DNA from: Dryococelus australis
Taxonomy: Eukaryota; Arthropoda; Insecta; Phasmatodea; Phasmatidae
Assembly: GCA_029891345.1 (NCBI GenBank)
Contig: CM056994.1
Coordinates: forward strand, 136,282,457-136,346,456
DNA length: 64,000 nucleotides
Direction: 5' to 3'
Numbering within the stretch: position 1 is the first letter of the stretch; every line of letters begins with the position of its first letter. A program made the position numbers and the translations under genes. The notes below the pieces were generated by a model that saw nothing but the letters and a program-made list of their open reading frames with translations, was not told the origin of the DNA and did not search any database. Of this stretch, positions 36,209 to 46,900 are shown piece by piece.

Positions 36209-36789
36209 TAGTGATGAGATAATTGCTTGTAAAATAATGGATTATTTGATTATTTAATTATAACCAATTCATTAACTATTTTAAAACAACTTGATTATTT
36301 ACAATTTTCAGCTGTTTATACTTAAACAAAATAAACCATTGCAGATACATAAATGTTTCACATTTTTTAAAACTATAAAGTATAATTTTGAAACAACAAA
36401 CTTTTAAACTTGCAAGTAGGCCTAAGTAATGTAAATACAAAGTATGTTTACTGTATATATTACCTGAATAATTTGTAACTACTAAACAATTAGGCCACTT
36501 AAACAGGTAATCACAAATAAACAGAAGTCTTTAAAACAACAATGTATGTTTTTGTGACACCCCTCACTCATTTTTCAAAATAGCATAAATTATTAAAAAT
36601 AAACAGAACAATTTTTGATGAGAACGGTTTTAAACAAATTTATAAAAATATACAGCATTTGCTGCCAATTGTTATGTATGGATTAAAAGAAGAAAATCAA
36701 TTATTTTTACAGATTATTTATTCCTTTAAAAAAATAATTGTTAAAAATTAATTCAAATTTTACAAAATTATCCAATTATCAGATCACTA
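36209..36789. mobile_element. Short hAT-like MITE next to the LTR
   Basis: The left end, TAGTGATGAGATAATTG, and the inverted right end, TAGTGATCTGATAATTG, match in 15 of 17 positions. The 581-bp interior is extremely AT-rich and non-coding. The flanks (CAATGCT and TCATGTT) match weakly, so the target duplication is only tentative. It starts five bases after the LTR end. Confidence 0.6.
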
Positions 36790-37199
36790 CTCATGTTGTA
36801 TCCAGACTGTGACCTTGTAAGGTTACTCATCACAAAAAACCAACCTTTCTTTTTATACACTACTTTATGATTTAATTCCAACAACCTGTAATGCCATGAA
36901 TACATCAGGAAAAACTGTGATGTATAATCATTAGTATATATTATAAAATACTCACATAGCTTGAGCACCTAAAGAAATAGAAATTGGTAAACTATCACAC
37001 TTGCTTATATATCATAACATTTTATGACTTTCAACATATCAAACCGGATGGAACAAAAGGTCGTTTACAACATTTGGAGGATGATAAAGGAGTTCAAGAT
37101 GAACATTTGTATATACCAAAAGTTATGTATGTCAACCGTTTTGCTACTGGGGTGGGTCACAACTCTACATACTAAATCATTTCCACGAAAGGAGAGTTG

Positions 37200-37584
37200 A
37201 CATGTTACACATAAAGATGTTGCTGAAAATGCTCGCCACTGACTTCAACACAGAGATGGCATCTACAGACTAGTGATTGTCTGGTACGTTCAAAGATTCC
37301 ACGTGTTTCCGAGATGACCATTCAAGCTGCAGCAACAAGGGCAACCAAATCTTCTGCAGTATCTACAGGGGTTGTGTAAAGGAGACGTTTCATCTCCATC
37401 AGAGCGAGATAAGGAGATTGAGGTAGCCAAGGTACAGGCCCAACCTGTCAATCCAATGAAAGTGGAACCTGATTCAAGCAGTTCCTGACATTGAGGTCAT
37501 AATGTGGAGGATCACCATCATGCTGAAACCATAACTGTTACCCCACTGCCAGTAGAACATTCTCCAGGAGCTGTGGTAAGATGT
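37200..37584 (-). pseudogene. Mariner/IS630-type transposase, C-terminal part
   Basis: The minus strand resumes exactly where the part at 43.2 kb stops: DILPQLLENV, then QHDGDPPHYDLNVRNCL (second catalytic Asp; family HDGAPAH). It continues with PVPWLPQSPYLAL, which should read WP.RSPDLTPLD and so has lost the third catalytic residue, and then MKRLLYTTPVDTAEDL. It ends in RGIFERTRQSLVCRCHLC. Several stops are present. Confidence 0.8.
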
Positions 37585-37659
37585 CATGTACAGTTTTCCC
37601 ACCCAATAGACAAAAAAATATAGGACAACTTTGAAAAATTTATAGGACACCAGCTGAGG

Positions 37660-40460
37660 ACTCTCACCCTCCTCAAAATCCTTACTTACAGCATCAACAC
37701 ACACACAATAAAAAGATATTATGCAGCACGCATATAAAAACAGTGAAGCTACTTAAAATCCAACATAATGAATGAAAAATTACACAACAAACATGAGATA
37801 AACTTACTTGAAAATTACAGAGCAAGTAAAACGAAACATGGCCTCCCTACTCCCCAAGTAGCATTTGTGAATAAGCTAACTATGCACCTCTACATTACAA
37901 AATAAAATGAAATATGTAGAAACAGACAATGGCTGGAGTAAACAATTTATAAAAATCAGTGAATTTTTTAAATCCTCAAGTTAGTTCGTTCAATACATGC
38001 TATAGTCTGTCTCATTTAAGGTTTCCAGAATTTGACTGCTACTGCTGCCAATGTATTTAAAGTGTAATAGAGAAGAGTCGTATTTGAAATAACAAATGTC
38101 AGCTGACCGCCATGTGAAGCAATGGTGGTATCCCTGAATAACATGTATTCTTTCTTACATCAGTGAAAAAGAAAATAGTGCACAGTACAAATAAAAAAAT
38201 TAGTAAGTAAGCATTTCGGAATAAACGTAAATAATATTACATTGTAGTATTCTGTATAAGGTTACTAAACGTGTTTATAGTTTCAAATTTGTTAAATTGC
38301 ATAACAGAAATAATGAAAAAGCAGGGCTGTTTATCTTCACCAACCAACGACTGGACTCCATGTTGTTATTATGAGATGTGATTTTTGCGTGCGGGCATAT
38401 CAGTTTAGAAGTTCTAAATCAAATTAATGAATGTTGTGTGAATAGTTATCTTAAATGCAGAGACTTAAAAATCCTTCATGCAATCGCCAACGATAGCAAG
38501 ACATTGTACGTGTTGCCAAAGGAGTCGAAGATATGTTACTAATGGGAGAACTCGAAAGTCATTCAGTGGTATTAAAAAAATAGAAACAACCGGCCAATTG
38601 CTTGGAATTTCATCAAAAACAGTCACACAGTAAATAGCGATAAATTATGTACGTGAATATTTGGAGTGTGGTGTATTTTGATGGGGAAATGTAAATATCT
38701 TAGGCAAATGTTTGTTAGTTCTTTTACAATTAAGGTAAACATGTTAAGTTTGTACGCGGGTTTTTAGCAGACAACATCTAAATGTTCAACATTCATTTCA
38801 TTTCTTAGAAAGTATGTTAATGTTACAGTTGAATTAATTTTTGTTGGGTCAATAAACAACAAATAGTACTTAATTGACTTCACCAAAACATTGAGGTCAC
38901 ATTGCTCGCCTGTGTGTAGACCAAAACCATGAAAGCAGTTGTAATTAAATACTAATTATTTAGGCCTATTTACGTTAAAACTGAGATATATAATGTTTTG
39001 TTTGTTCAGAAAGACTATGTAAAGTACATTTTCTTCTGTGGTAAATTTTTTAGCTATGGTAATAAATACTAATCGTATAGGACAACACACTGTATTGAAA
39101 TTTTGTTTTGGGTGATGATGGGCATGTATATTGAATATCCAGGTTACTGTAATAGTACATACTGCCATGTGTTTGATGTAATTGCAACTAGTTTTCATTA
39201 CTTAATCATCACAGGCCTACCAGTCTTCACCATTTGTGAGGAATGTTTTTTGTACATGCTTATTTTATTGTAATTGCTACAAATAGGTTCCATAATTATT
39301 GATTGTAGAAGACTTTTACAGTTCTAATTAACTGTTTCCGTGTATGATTTGACAGGTCTAACTCTTATTGTGTTTGTCCACCGCCTAAACGTAAATTTAA
39401 GTTAGGCCTAATGGTGACATTGCCGTTACACAGAACTCCAGCAGACTTTTGTTTTCTCGTAGTTCATTTTACTGCTCAATTGTGAATTAAAGATTTTTTA
39501 ATGATGCTCTCATCAGTTAACTATGTGAGATTCACATTTTTTTTTAATGGACTTGTTAAATTTTTCAAGAGGCGTACAAAGAAGGCAATTCTGATCATAC
39601 TTCGGGCCAGGTAAGTTTTTGTATTCTCCGTTAAATTGTTTAACATGCGTGAATTAATTTTGATTAAAGTGTTAATTGTAAGCAACCTCAATGTTTTTCT
39701 ATCTTGCCTCAAAAATTTTCCTGTTGTGAGAGTTACAAACTTGCAAGTCCAATGAAATTTATTGATTTAAAATTAATATTTTTTGTGTTTGTGATTATTG
39801 ATTTGATAGTAATTAATAATATATGTTTAATTAATTGTAAGAATATGAATATATTTTATTGATAGTATTTTTATAACAATGTAGATATTACCATCAGAAA
39901 TTTAAAAAAAGATCTGTGTAATCGCATATTTTCCTCAGTTAGGCCTATAGTTGGCATGTTTGAAATGTCAAGCAAAAATTCACATGATGTTGACATGTTA
40001 TGGAAAGCACATGGTCGCGGAAGGATACATATTCTGTTTGTTTACAAGATACTACTTTCATACAATCTGTCAAAATCTGAAAACCTTACACGAGACAGAC
40101 TATACAGCCATGCCCAATCCCCCAATATTTTACTTGTACTTGTTATATATATTTCTTTTTGTTTGATCAACACAAACATATTTTCTTTAATACAATAAAT
40201 AAGAAAACAAATACTAATACATAATAATAAGCTGCAAAAGTTTAAAAATAATTCTGATTCACAAAATTAGTTAATTGTAATAAAAATACAGAAAATCACA
40301 ACTGGTTAAGGAATAACATCAAGATTAAAATTTAAGACAAAAAATTACAAGCTAGACTATTCCCATCTATAAAGCTATACTTAATCTTCTTGGCAAAAGA
40401 ACATGTATCTTCTACCTTCTTAAGTGCTGCTGTTTTTTCAGTCAGTTGTTTGTGTCCTGC
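37660..40460. other. hAT element non-coding part
   Basis: AT-rich sequence between the left terminus and the transposase 3' end of the 5.6-kb hAT element. I see no second gene in it. It may contain further unrecognised insertions, since hAT elements rarely have 2.8 kb of non-coding sequence on one side. Confidence 0.4.
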
Positions 40461-40536
40461 TTCTAGATGGGCTTGGGCTGCAAATATCTACTGCATATTC
40501 TTGCTTTTACAAGCAGCAGCTTGCCTGAACAGCTTC

Positions 40537-42723
40537 TTACAAGGTTTTTTCTTCCTTCTTTAAGTTTTCTAATATTTTTATGCCATTTTTCCTTTTTGAT
40601 TTACTGTCTAGTTCAGACTTTTCTTTCTTGCAGTCTTCTAAGTAGGCCTTGTACTTACTGCTAGCATCTCTGAAGTACTTGAAGCACATTGGCGATAGAC
40701 ACACCTGACAAACACGACCTCTTAGTTTGATGACAGATTGCACTGTACGTAGGCCATTTATTGTTTGTGCAGTCAGGAGTGGACGAGATGGAGAAACAAA
40801 ATGCTTGTTCGTTGAGAAACTTGTTCTACAGCTGCTTGCCCATGGGATAATGTTAAAACTGCTCTAACGAGACAAGAAAGTAAAGGATATTTCAATTCTC
40901 AAAGACAGTTCGATATTTTTTGTATTGCAGACCAGTATGCATCGATTCTGGTTATAGAGCTTGAAGGTACTTATGCAAAAACAGTAGTTTCATCTATGTT
41001 TTCAGCCATGTACAGTTTCTACTCACCACAAAGCTTATCTATGTCACAACTCTTACTAACCATGGGCATAAGTTCTGCAACCTTCTGTATAAATTATAAT
41101 GAATGCAACTCATGTCGAAACAAGGGATACAAGCACTGGATGTTGTGAAGCAGCTTATTCTCTATAGGTACTTTGTCAAGCAATTATTCTATAATAGAAA
41201 TAATGAATTTTTTCGCTTCATGAAAGAAAAGTTTCCTTTCCTTTAAGTTTCATGACTTCTTTCCTTGTAACACAGCCAACATTAATTTCTTCTGATGGGG
41301 ATGTATTTTCAATGTTGTGGAGGTCAAAATTTCTAAATGTAGATCCAGAAACTTTTCCCAACATCTCTGGCTTAATGATTCTTGACATGAGGCTTTGAAT
41401 GAGTGCACACAGTTCATCATAGAGAATGTGAATGAGGGGTTCATTACATTGCGTCAGATGAAGGAATTTGTCATATATATCACCTATCGATTTAAGAAAC
41501 ATCAGACAAACCAACGTAGAGAGATCTTAAGGTGCAGATTTGATGCATTTGCAGGTTCTTGTTTGTTGATGTTTAGTGTTTTTTTTTGGGAATGTATTTA
41601 AGAAAGTACTCTCTCAATGCACTCCACTGCTCAAGGATTCTTGCAATGGCTGGTACCATTGACAGCCATCAGTTGTTTACAAATCTAAAAATTGACTCCG
41701 TTGCCCTATTCAGAGTTCTATTTGGATATTTGCAAAATCTTCTTTCCTTGCTAGAAATTTGTGTAGAAATTTGAAAATAACATCAAGAAAATAATTTATC
41801 TCCCAGTGGCTCAACACATATAACACGCCCAATCTGAATGAATTGTGAACAATGTGCAAGTTACATGTTCCAATATTTATTAGCCCATGACAGCCTTCAC
41901 ATTTCAGATGACTGTCTAAATCATGTAAACATTTTGCATTTACCGGTGGGCCATCTGAGCGTATGGCCAATAACTTCTTCAAAGGTAATGTATCTCTTGA
42001 CAATGAATCAAGTAACTTCTCTTTTAAAATATCTGCTGTCACATGACCAAGTTCATAGCAAAATAAAAAATGATTTATGACTTATCCTTTTGTATGTCCC
42101 AATATTGAACATGTGTATCCAACTGCTTATTCCCTGCACCAGTAGTAGCTTTATCAAAAGATAAACTAAAGAAATTGTTGCTAGACTTTATGGATTTTAC
42201 AAGCTCTAAATGAAAATATGGTCCACACCCATGACAGATTTCATATGCTACTTTTGTTGAATCTAGACTGAAAGACTTGGCTATTTCACTATCACCAAAC
42301 ATTTGCTTAAAAATATCAGCCAAACCATCACATGAACTGAAAGAGTAACCTGATTCCACGACCTTCAGAGTCCACAAAATTTAAGCTTTAGTGACTATCA
42401 GCTTCATCCATAGTCCACTGCTTTGAAGTTCCAGGTTTAAATGAGAGGGTTGCAGACTTTTGACCACTTGAAGAAACACCAAAAGTGAATTTTACTTGAT
42501 TTTGTGATAGTACTGCAAATGCAACTGACTTCTGTTTGCTTGGAGATGCATGCTGTACTAACTGCTGTTTTCCAGAGTTCCTAGTATCAAACACTGATTT
42601 ACAAAGAAAACACTGAGCTTTGAAATCACTTTCACTGTCCTTAATACACCATAATCCAATTGTGTGTCCATTTCCATCCTTCTCTGTTAATCATGTGTGT
42701 CTAAATGATGTATTACGAGGCAT
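40537..42723 (-). pseudogene. hAT transposase, nearly full length but broken
   Basis: In minus-strand order: MPRNTSFRH at 42,723. Then a BED/TTF-like zinc finger, where a Trp (GLWCIKD) is followed by CFLCKSVFDTRNSGKQQ and a His. 42,377-42,075 contains FGDSEIAKSFSL and NFFSLSFDKATTG, the family's first catalytic region. 42,042-41,710 has IRSDGPPVNAKCL and GTCNLHIVHNSF, the Cys/His insertion region. 41,514-41,218 continues in family style. The C-terminal motif SHGQAAVE, frameshift, FSTNK lies near 40,830-40,790. The final Lys-rich tail is at 40,743-40,537. The span of about 730 codons is the usual length. Stops and frameshifts show it is inactive. Confidence 0.82.
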
Positions 42724-43198
42724 TTTATACCAAAGTATTGTTCTGTTCATCAACACTGCAAAAAAGGTACACAATGTAATGTCATTCTCTTCTTTACATC
42801 TGGAACAAAATGTATCTATTCTATGTAACCAAACAATAACAAGAACAATTTCACATGGCATGACAGCGAAAAATAGGTTCTGATAAATATGCTGATGAAA
42901 AATAAAAAAGAGAACAAATTCCACACAGTGACAGTGGTGAATGTAATGAAAGGAAACAGAAAATAAGGGATGACAGCAACTATGAAACTCCTAATCTTGA
43001 AGATAACCTGCAAGAAAATTCTACAGCAGCTTGGGTTACAGCAAGCTGGAGCATGTTACATATCCCTCAGTTTTACTTCATTGGGATCTTGTGAAAAAAA
43101 TATAGGACAAACTAAATAAATATAGGAAATACAGGACCATATAGGACACATGCTGAAAAAATAGGAAATATAGGACAAGTGGGAGTCCTGCACGCACA

Positions 43199-43760
43199 AA
43201 CATATGGTAATTGCCACCACATAGTTGGTCCGATAAAATGTACAGCCCAACCAGATGGTTGGCTACAATGCCAGCCCACACACTGACAGCAAATCTGTGC
43301 TGATAATGGCAAACAACAGCATCATTCGGATTACCACAATCCCAACAATGCCTGTTGTGGCTGTTGAAAATCCATTCCCTCATGAACACAGTCTTATCCG
43401 TAAAAAAAAAAAAAAAAAGGTTGGGAAGACATTATTAGCTAATGTTTGCTGATGATACCATTCCACAAGCTGTAGGCGATGGGGAAAGTCAAAAGGAGAC
43501 ATGTCCTACACATTGTGCAACTTGAATGTGTGCGTTTCCTCCTGATGTAGAACACACAGCACAGTAGCATGTGCAGTGTTGAGACATCTGGCTACAGCAC
43601 ATGTGCTAGTACGTTAATTCTGCAGAAACTGTGTAGCACAGCTTCCTCCATTTGTAAAGTGCGCATAGTACGAGGACAACCAATTTTCTGTTGTCGTGTT
43701 TGCAGGGATCCCGTCTCACGAATGTGCTCATGAAGACATTGGAAGAAGATGTGAGATGGA
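43199..43760 (-). pseudogene. Mariner/IS630-type transposase, N-terminal and first catalytic part
   Basis: On the minus strand, fragments around 43,740-43,640 read HIRETGSLQTRQQKIGCPRT and MEEAVLHSF, the linker between the two helix-turn-helix units (family: ETG....GRPR). Nearer the catalytic core, FTDKTVF holds the first Asp (family FTDE..F). It is followed by NSHNRHCWDCGNPNDAVV, RFAVSVWAGIVANHLVG and YILSDQLCGGNYH, all diagnostic of this large insect transposase family. Frameshifts and an A-run (43,402-43,418) interrupt it. The frame ends at 43,199, where the hAT target duplication begins. Confidence 0.8.
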
Positions 43761-44119
43761 AACAAGTGTAATCAGAAAGTGTTCGGCATACAGGCGCCTT
43801 GCAGCATGATACAGTACAACATGAAGGTTTACTTTTCTGTGCTTACACACTATGTTGCCAAATGCATGCTGCTGATCGTGTTCAAACATAAACAGACTGC
43901 TCTACAACATGCCAACAATGGTGACAGACCTAACGCATTATGTCATGGAGGATGCAAGCTCCTAGACTCCTAACTGATCCACCTTATCTGCGCCCCTAGC
44001 GGCAAAACAAAATAGGTTGAATTGCATGACTTTCAGTACATACAAATATGGTTCATCTTGACCTCCTCTATCATCCCCCAAAGCTGTAAACTACCTTTTG
44101 TTCAATCCTGTATACTGGT

Positions 44120-46150
44120 ATTTATAATGAGGAGCATAGCGCAATATTTAACTTGAAAATACCCAATTGCCCAGGTTCTTGTCCAAGATAGTGAAACAGT
44201 GGCAGAATAATTTTTTGCCATAAGAAACATTAGAATTTAAAATAAAAATGCTTACAAATTAGGCATTTTTACATATTCATGTTTGTAGCTATAATCGTGC
44301 AGAAACAAGTGGTTTGTTTATACAAGACTGCAAACAACACTTATCCAACAATTACTAGGAAAACCATATATCATTATCACAGACAACACATACACATAAC
44401 GTACCACAACACATTGTATTAGCTTTCAGGTACAAAGTGTCTGGTGCATCTGAAGTGAGGAAAGAAAGCCTTGTTTGCACAGGCTGTCACTCACTCCATA
44501 CCTTACAACGTACCCTAAATATACAAAATGCTGGCTCAGATGGGAGACTGGCATCTCAAGAGGCATAGAGAGAAAGAGAAAACCAACTCCACTGCTGGCA
44601 TTCTGTGCTGCAAGTATGGGGTGGTTAAAGTTAAAACTGCTTAAAGGTATAGATTCAAATGTTTTTTTGAATATTTTTTTTCTAGGGAATGCCAAGCATC
44701 TATGGGTCTTACGAGGACAGTATGCCATTTACATATTTTACTGCACTCCTCCGCCACATTGATTACTCACCGCCTATGGTTAAGGGGATAGTTTGGAGGT
44801 TGTCTGTCATGGTTGCTGCCGTCCGGGGCTGCCCAGTGGACATTCAATCAAGATTCGGGCATATTGCCTCACTAATTTTGCAAGGGAGGTCTCCTAGAAA
44901 GGGAATTCTCTGGTGTTGCCCCGGGAAAATCAGAAGCTAGCCTTGCCTTTGCAATGTAATCTCCCAAAAGAGTAGCTGGGTGGAACCTGGCTTGCACCAG
45001 CACATGCTGCCTTTGCTTCTCTGTGCAGGCTGTTGCCAACATAGTTTCCTTTGTTTGTTGACTTGCTGGAGGTGGGCCTGGCGGAGTGACTGACTCTACA
45101 TGACGGCCTGTAATGTTCTGGCATGAAATAAAGAAGGAATCATTATGCCGATATCATAAGCCTATAGGACCAGTGTTTCCTCAATCCTTGAATCAAGTTG
45201 GATTACGACATTGGAAATGTTGATCACAGTTGGACACTTTAACGAGCTACATTTAATTAATTCTGCACAATGAGCAAATGCAAGGTATAATGGTAACAGA
45301 TTGTTACCACTGTGTATTGTTCACTTCATAAATTTGTAGCTCAGTTGCCTATAATTAGAGCATTCCATCATAATAACAGGCGTTTGTGAAGCCAGAAAAA
45401 ATATTGGTCATCCCAATTCGAATGGATAAATGAATGATTCCAGAACACTTTATTGGTTACATGTGACTGCTATACGGAAATGTAGTGAAACGTACAATTT
45501 CTTGAGAAAGTTGAAATTTATAAGAGAACATTGGTCGGTTTTTAGTCAAATTAAATATTTTGTAGCACTGGTAGTCTTCAAAGAGTAAGCAAGACTTGGT
45601 TTGAACTTGACAGTAGTTGCTTATTAATTTATATTGAGTGCAGAATTCTTCAATACTCTATGCATTGCATTATATATACCCTCCACTATTTCTTAAAAGT
45701 TACAATATGATTAAGAATATAAAGACAGAGTAGAACTGAAAGTGAGCAGCAATTTTTCAACAGACTGGGTACAATCAATGTCATTGGACCTACTCGAAAG
45801 TTCTACTCATTTGCTGTGGAAGATGTCCAGCCCAGCTAAAGTCTTTGGTCAAGTTTTCCTGTCCTGACGCACAAGCCGATGTCTGGTTGAGTGGTGTCTG
45901 CTCCAGTTCCAGTCCAGCTGCAATACTGAGGGATATTTGTTAGATAAGTATCACTATTTTAAGTTAATATCATTACTCATTCCCTTATTGTTTCTTTAGA
46001 GTAAAACACTTTGCACTGCTTATAAATAATTTTTTTAAACATTATATTCCATAATCAAGAAAGTGGTGCTTTCATTTGACGTGTGCTGCTTATACAACTA
46101 ATCTAATTTGATTACGACTCATCGCCAAGAGTACCTCTTCCACTACTACA
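44120..46150. other. Intergenic; one weak exon-like stretch
   Basis: Mostly unrecognised. On the plus strand a good acceptor (TTTTTTTTCTAG, ends 44,685) precedes an open frame to a stop at 44,940 (starts GMPSIYGSYEDSMPFTYF). It could be a terminal exon of a host gene, but I do not recognise the protein and no upstream exon is convincing. Confidence 0.3.
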
Positions 46151-46900
46151 GACTTGACACGTTGCCTACCCTACAGGCAACAGAAACTTATGAGCGAATT
46201 CTCTTCACCCAGAGGATAAGCAACCTGGCAAGCACGCCCCTCCCTCCCCCGCACTGAGAACCAACAAGCTGACCAAATCTTGGGCAAGGCCGAGCACCAC
46301 CGACAAGGCACAAAACAGAAACACTGACCAGAGTTTTCCCACGCCAGCCAGGGCAGAAGGACGTCACGCCCACCCCGCACCGGCAGCCTACAAGCTTCCA
46401 CTTTATAAGTCCGGACGATGCCGGGCTCGGGAGTCATTCTTGTTCATCTCTTGAGACGTCCCACAGCATTGTCTAGTGCTGGAAACTCCAGAGAACTTCG
46501 AAGCTTTGAGTATGCTCCCTGCGGCTACTTCACCGTTGATGTTCAGTCGACCCGACACCCAGCGAACACGCTCACTAAATCGTTTTAAATTCACATTGTC
46601 TCCTCAAGACATTTTTATTAGAACAGTGTAGAAGTATTATATCTGTTCTCGTATAGATATTTCTTTCCCACTTTTCCATTAGAACAAGGTCGCCTACACC
46701 TGGCCAGCATAGTAACCTTCAAGCACTTAATTGCTTGGTAGGAGGTAGCAAACGTTGCATGTTTATTAAACCAGCAATAAACATACTTTTGTTTCTTACC
46801 TTACAGCTTTTATTTCTCAGAGTATCTGTCTGTTTGCCTGCTAGACACAGGTTGCTACGTACACCATTGACAAGAACCAGGTAATTGATATAACCAAACT
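46151..46900 (+). repeat. LTR-like segment of an unidentified retroelement
   Basis: This is distinctly less AT-rich than the flanks. It has promoter-like order on the plus strand: a TATA-type CTTTATAAGTCCGG at about 46,402, then a stretch like a transcribed R/leader (GAGACGTCCCACAGCATTG), and an AATAAA at about 46,787. The boundary bases, target duplication and a second copy were not found. The next 0.8 kb is also less AT-rich and could be leader or gag, but no motif is visible. Could instead be a host promoter region. Confidence 0.3.

Larger units (their letters stand above)
37593..43190 (-). mobile_element. hAT element, 5.6 kb, nested in the mariner-type element
   Basis: In minus-strand sense it begins CAGGACTCCCACTTGTCC, and the inverted other end reads CAGTTTTCCCACC. 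The flanking 8-mers are CACGCACA (43,191-43,198) and CATGTACA (37,585-37,592), 6 of 8 identical with two C/T differences. Removing the element plus one flank restores the host transposase frame. Several TATAGGAC/A motifs cluster just inside both ends (37,617-37,650; 43,090-43,175), as hAT subterminal repeats do. The left boundary is uncertain by two bases. The part at 37.65-40.4 kb is non-coding. Confidence 0.85.
37044..44110 (-). mobile_element. Mariner/IS630-type element split by a hAT insertion
   Basis: Long inverted ends: the left reads CCGGATGGAACAAAAGGT, and the inverted right reads CAGGATTGAACAAAAGGT. Homology continues for about 90 bp on each side (GTTTACA, GAGGATGATA, TTCAAGATGAAC, TTGTATATACC). 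The transposase is on the minus strand. Its N-terminal two thirds lie at 43.2-43.8 kb and its C-terminal third at 37.2-37.6 kb. A 5.6-kb hAT element (37,593-43,190) lies between. Without it the element is about 1.47 kb, normal for this group. Confidence 0.85.
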
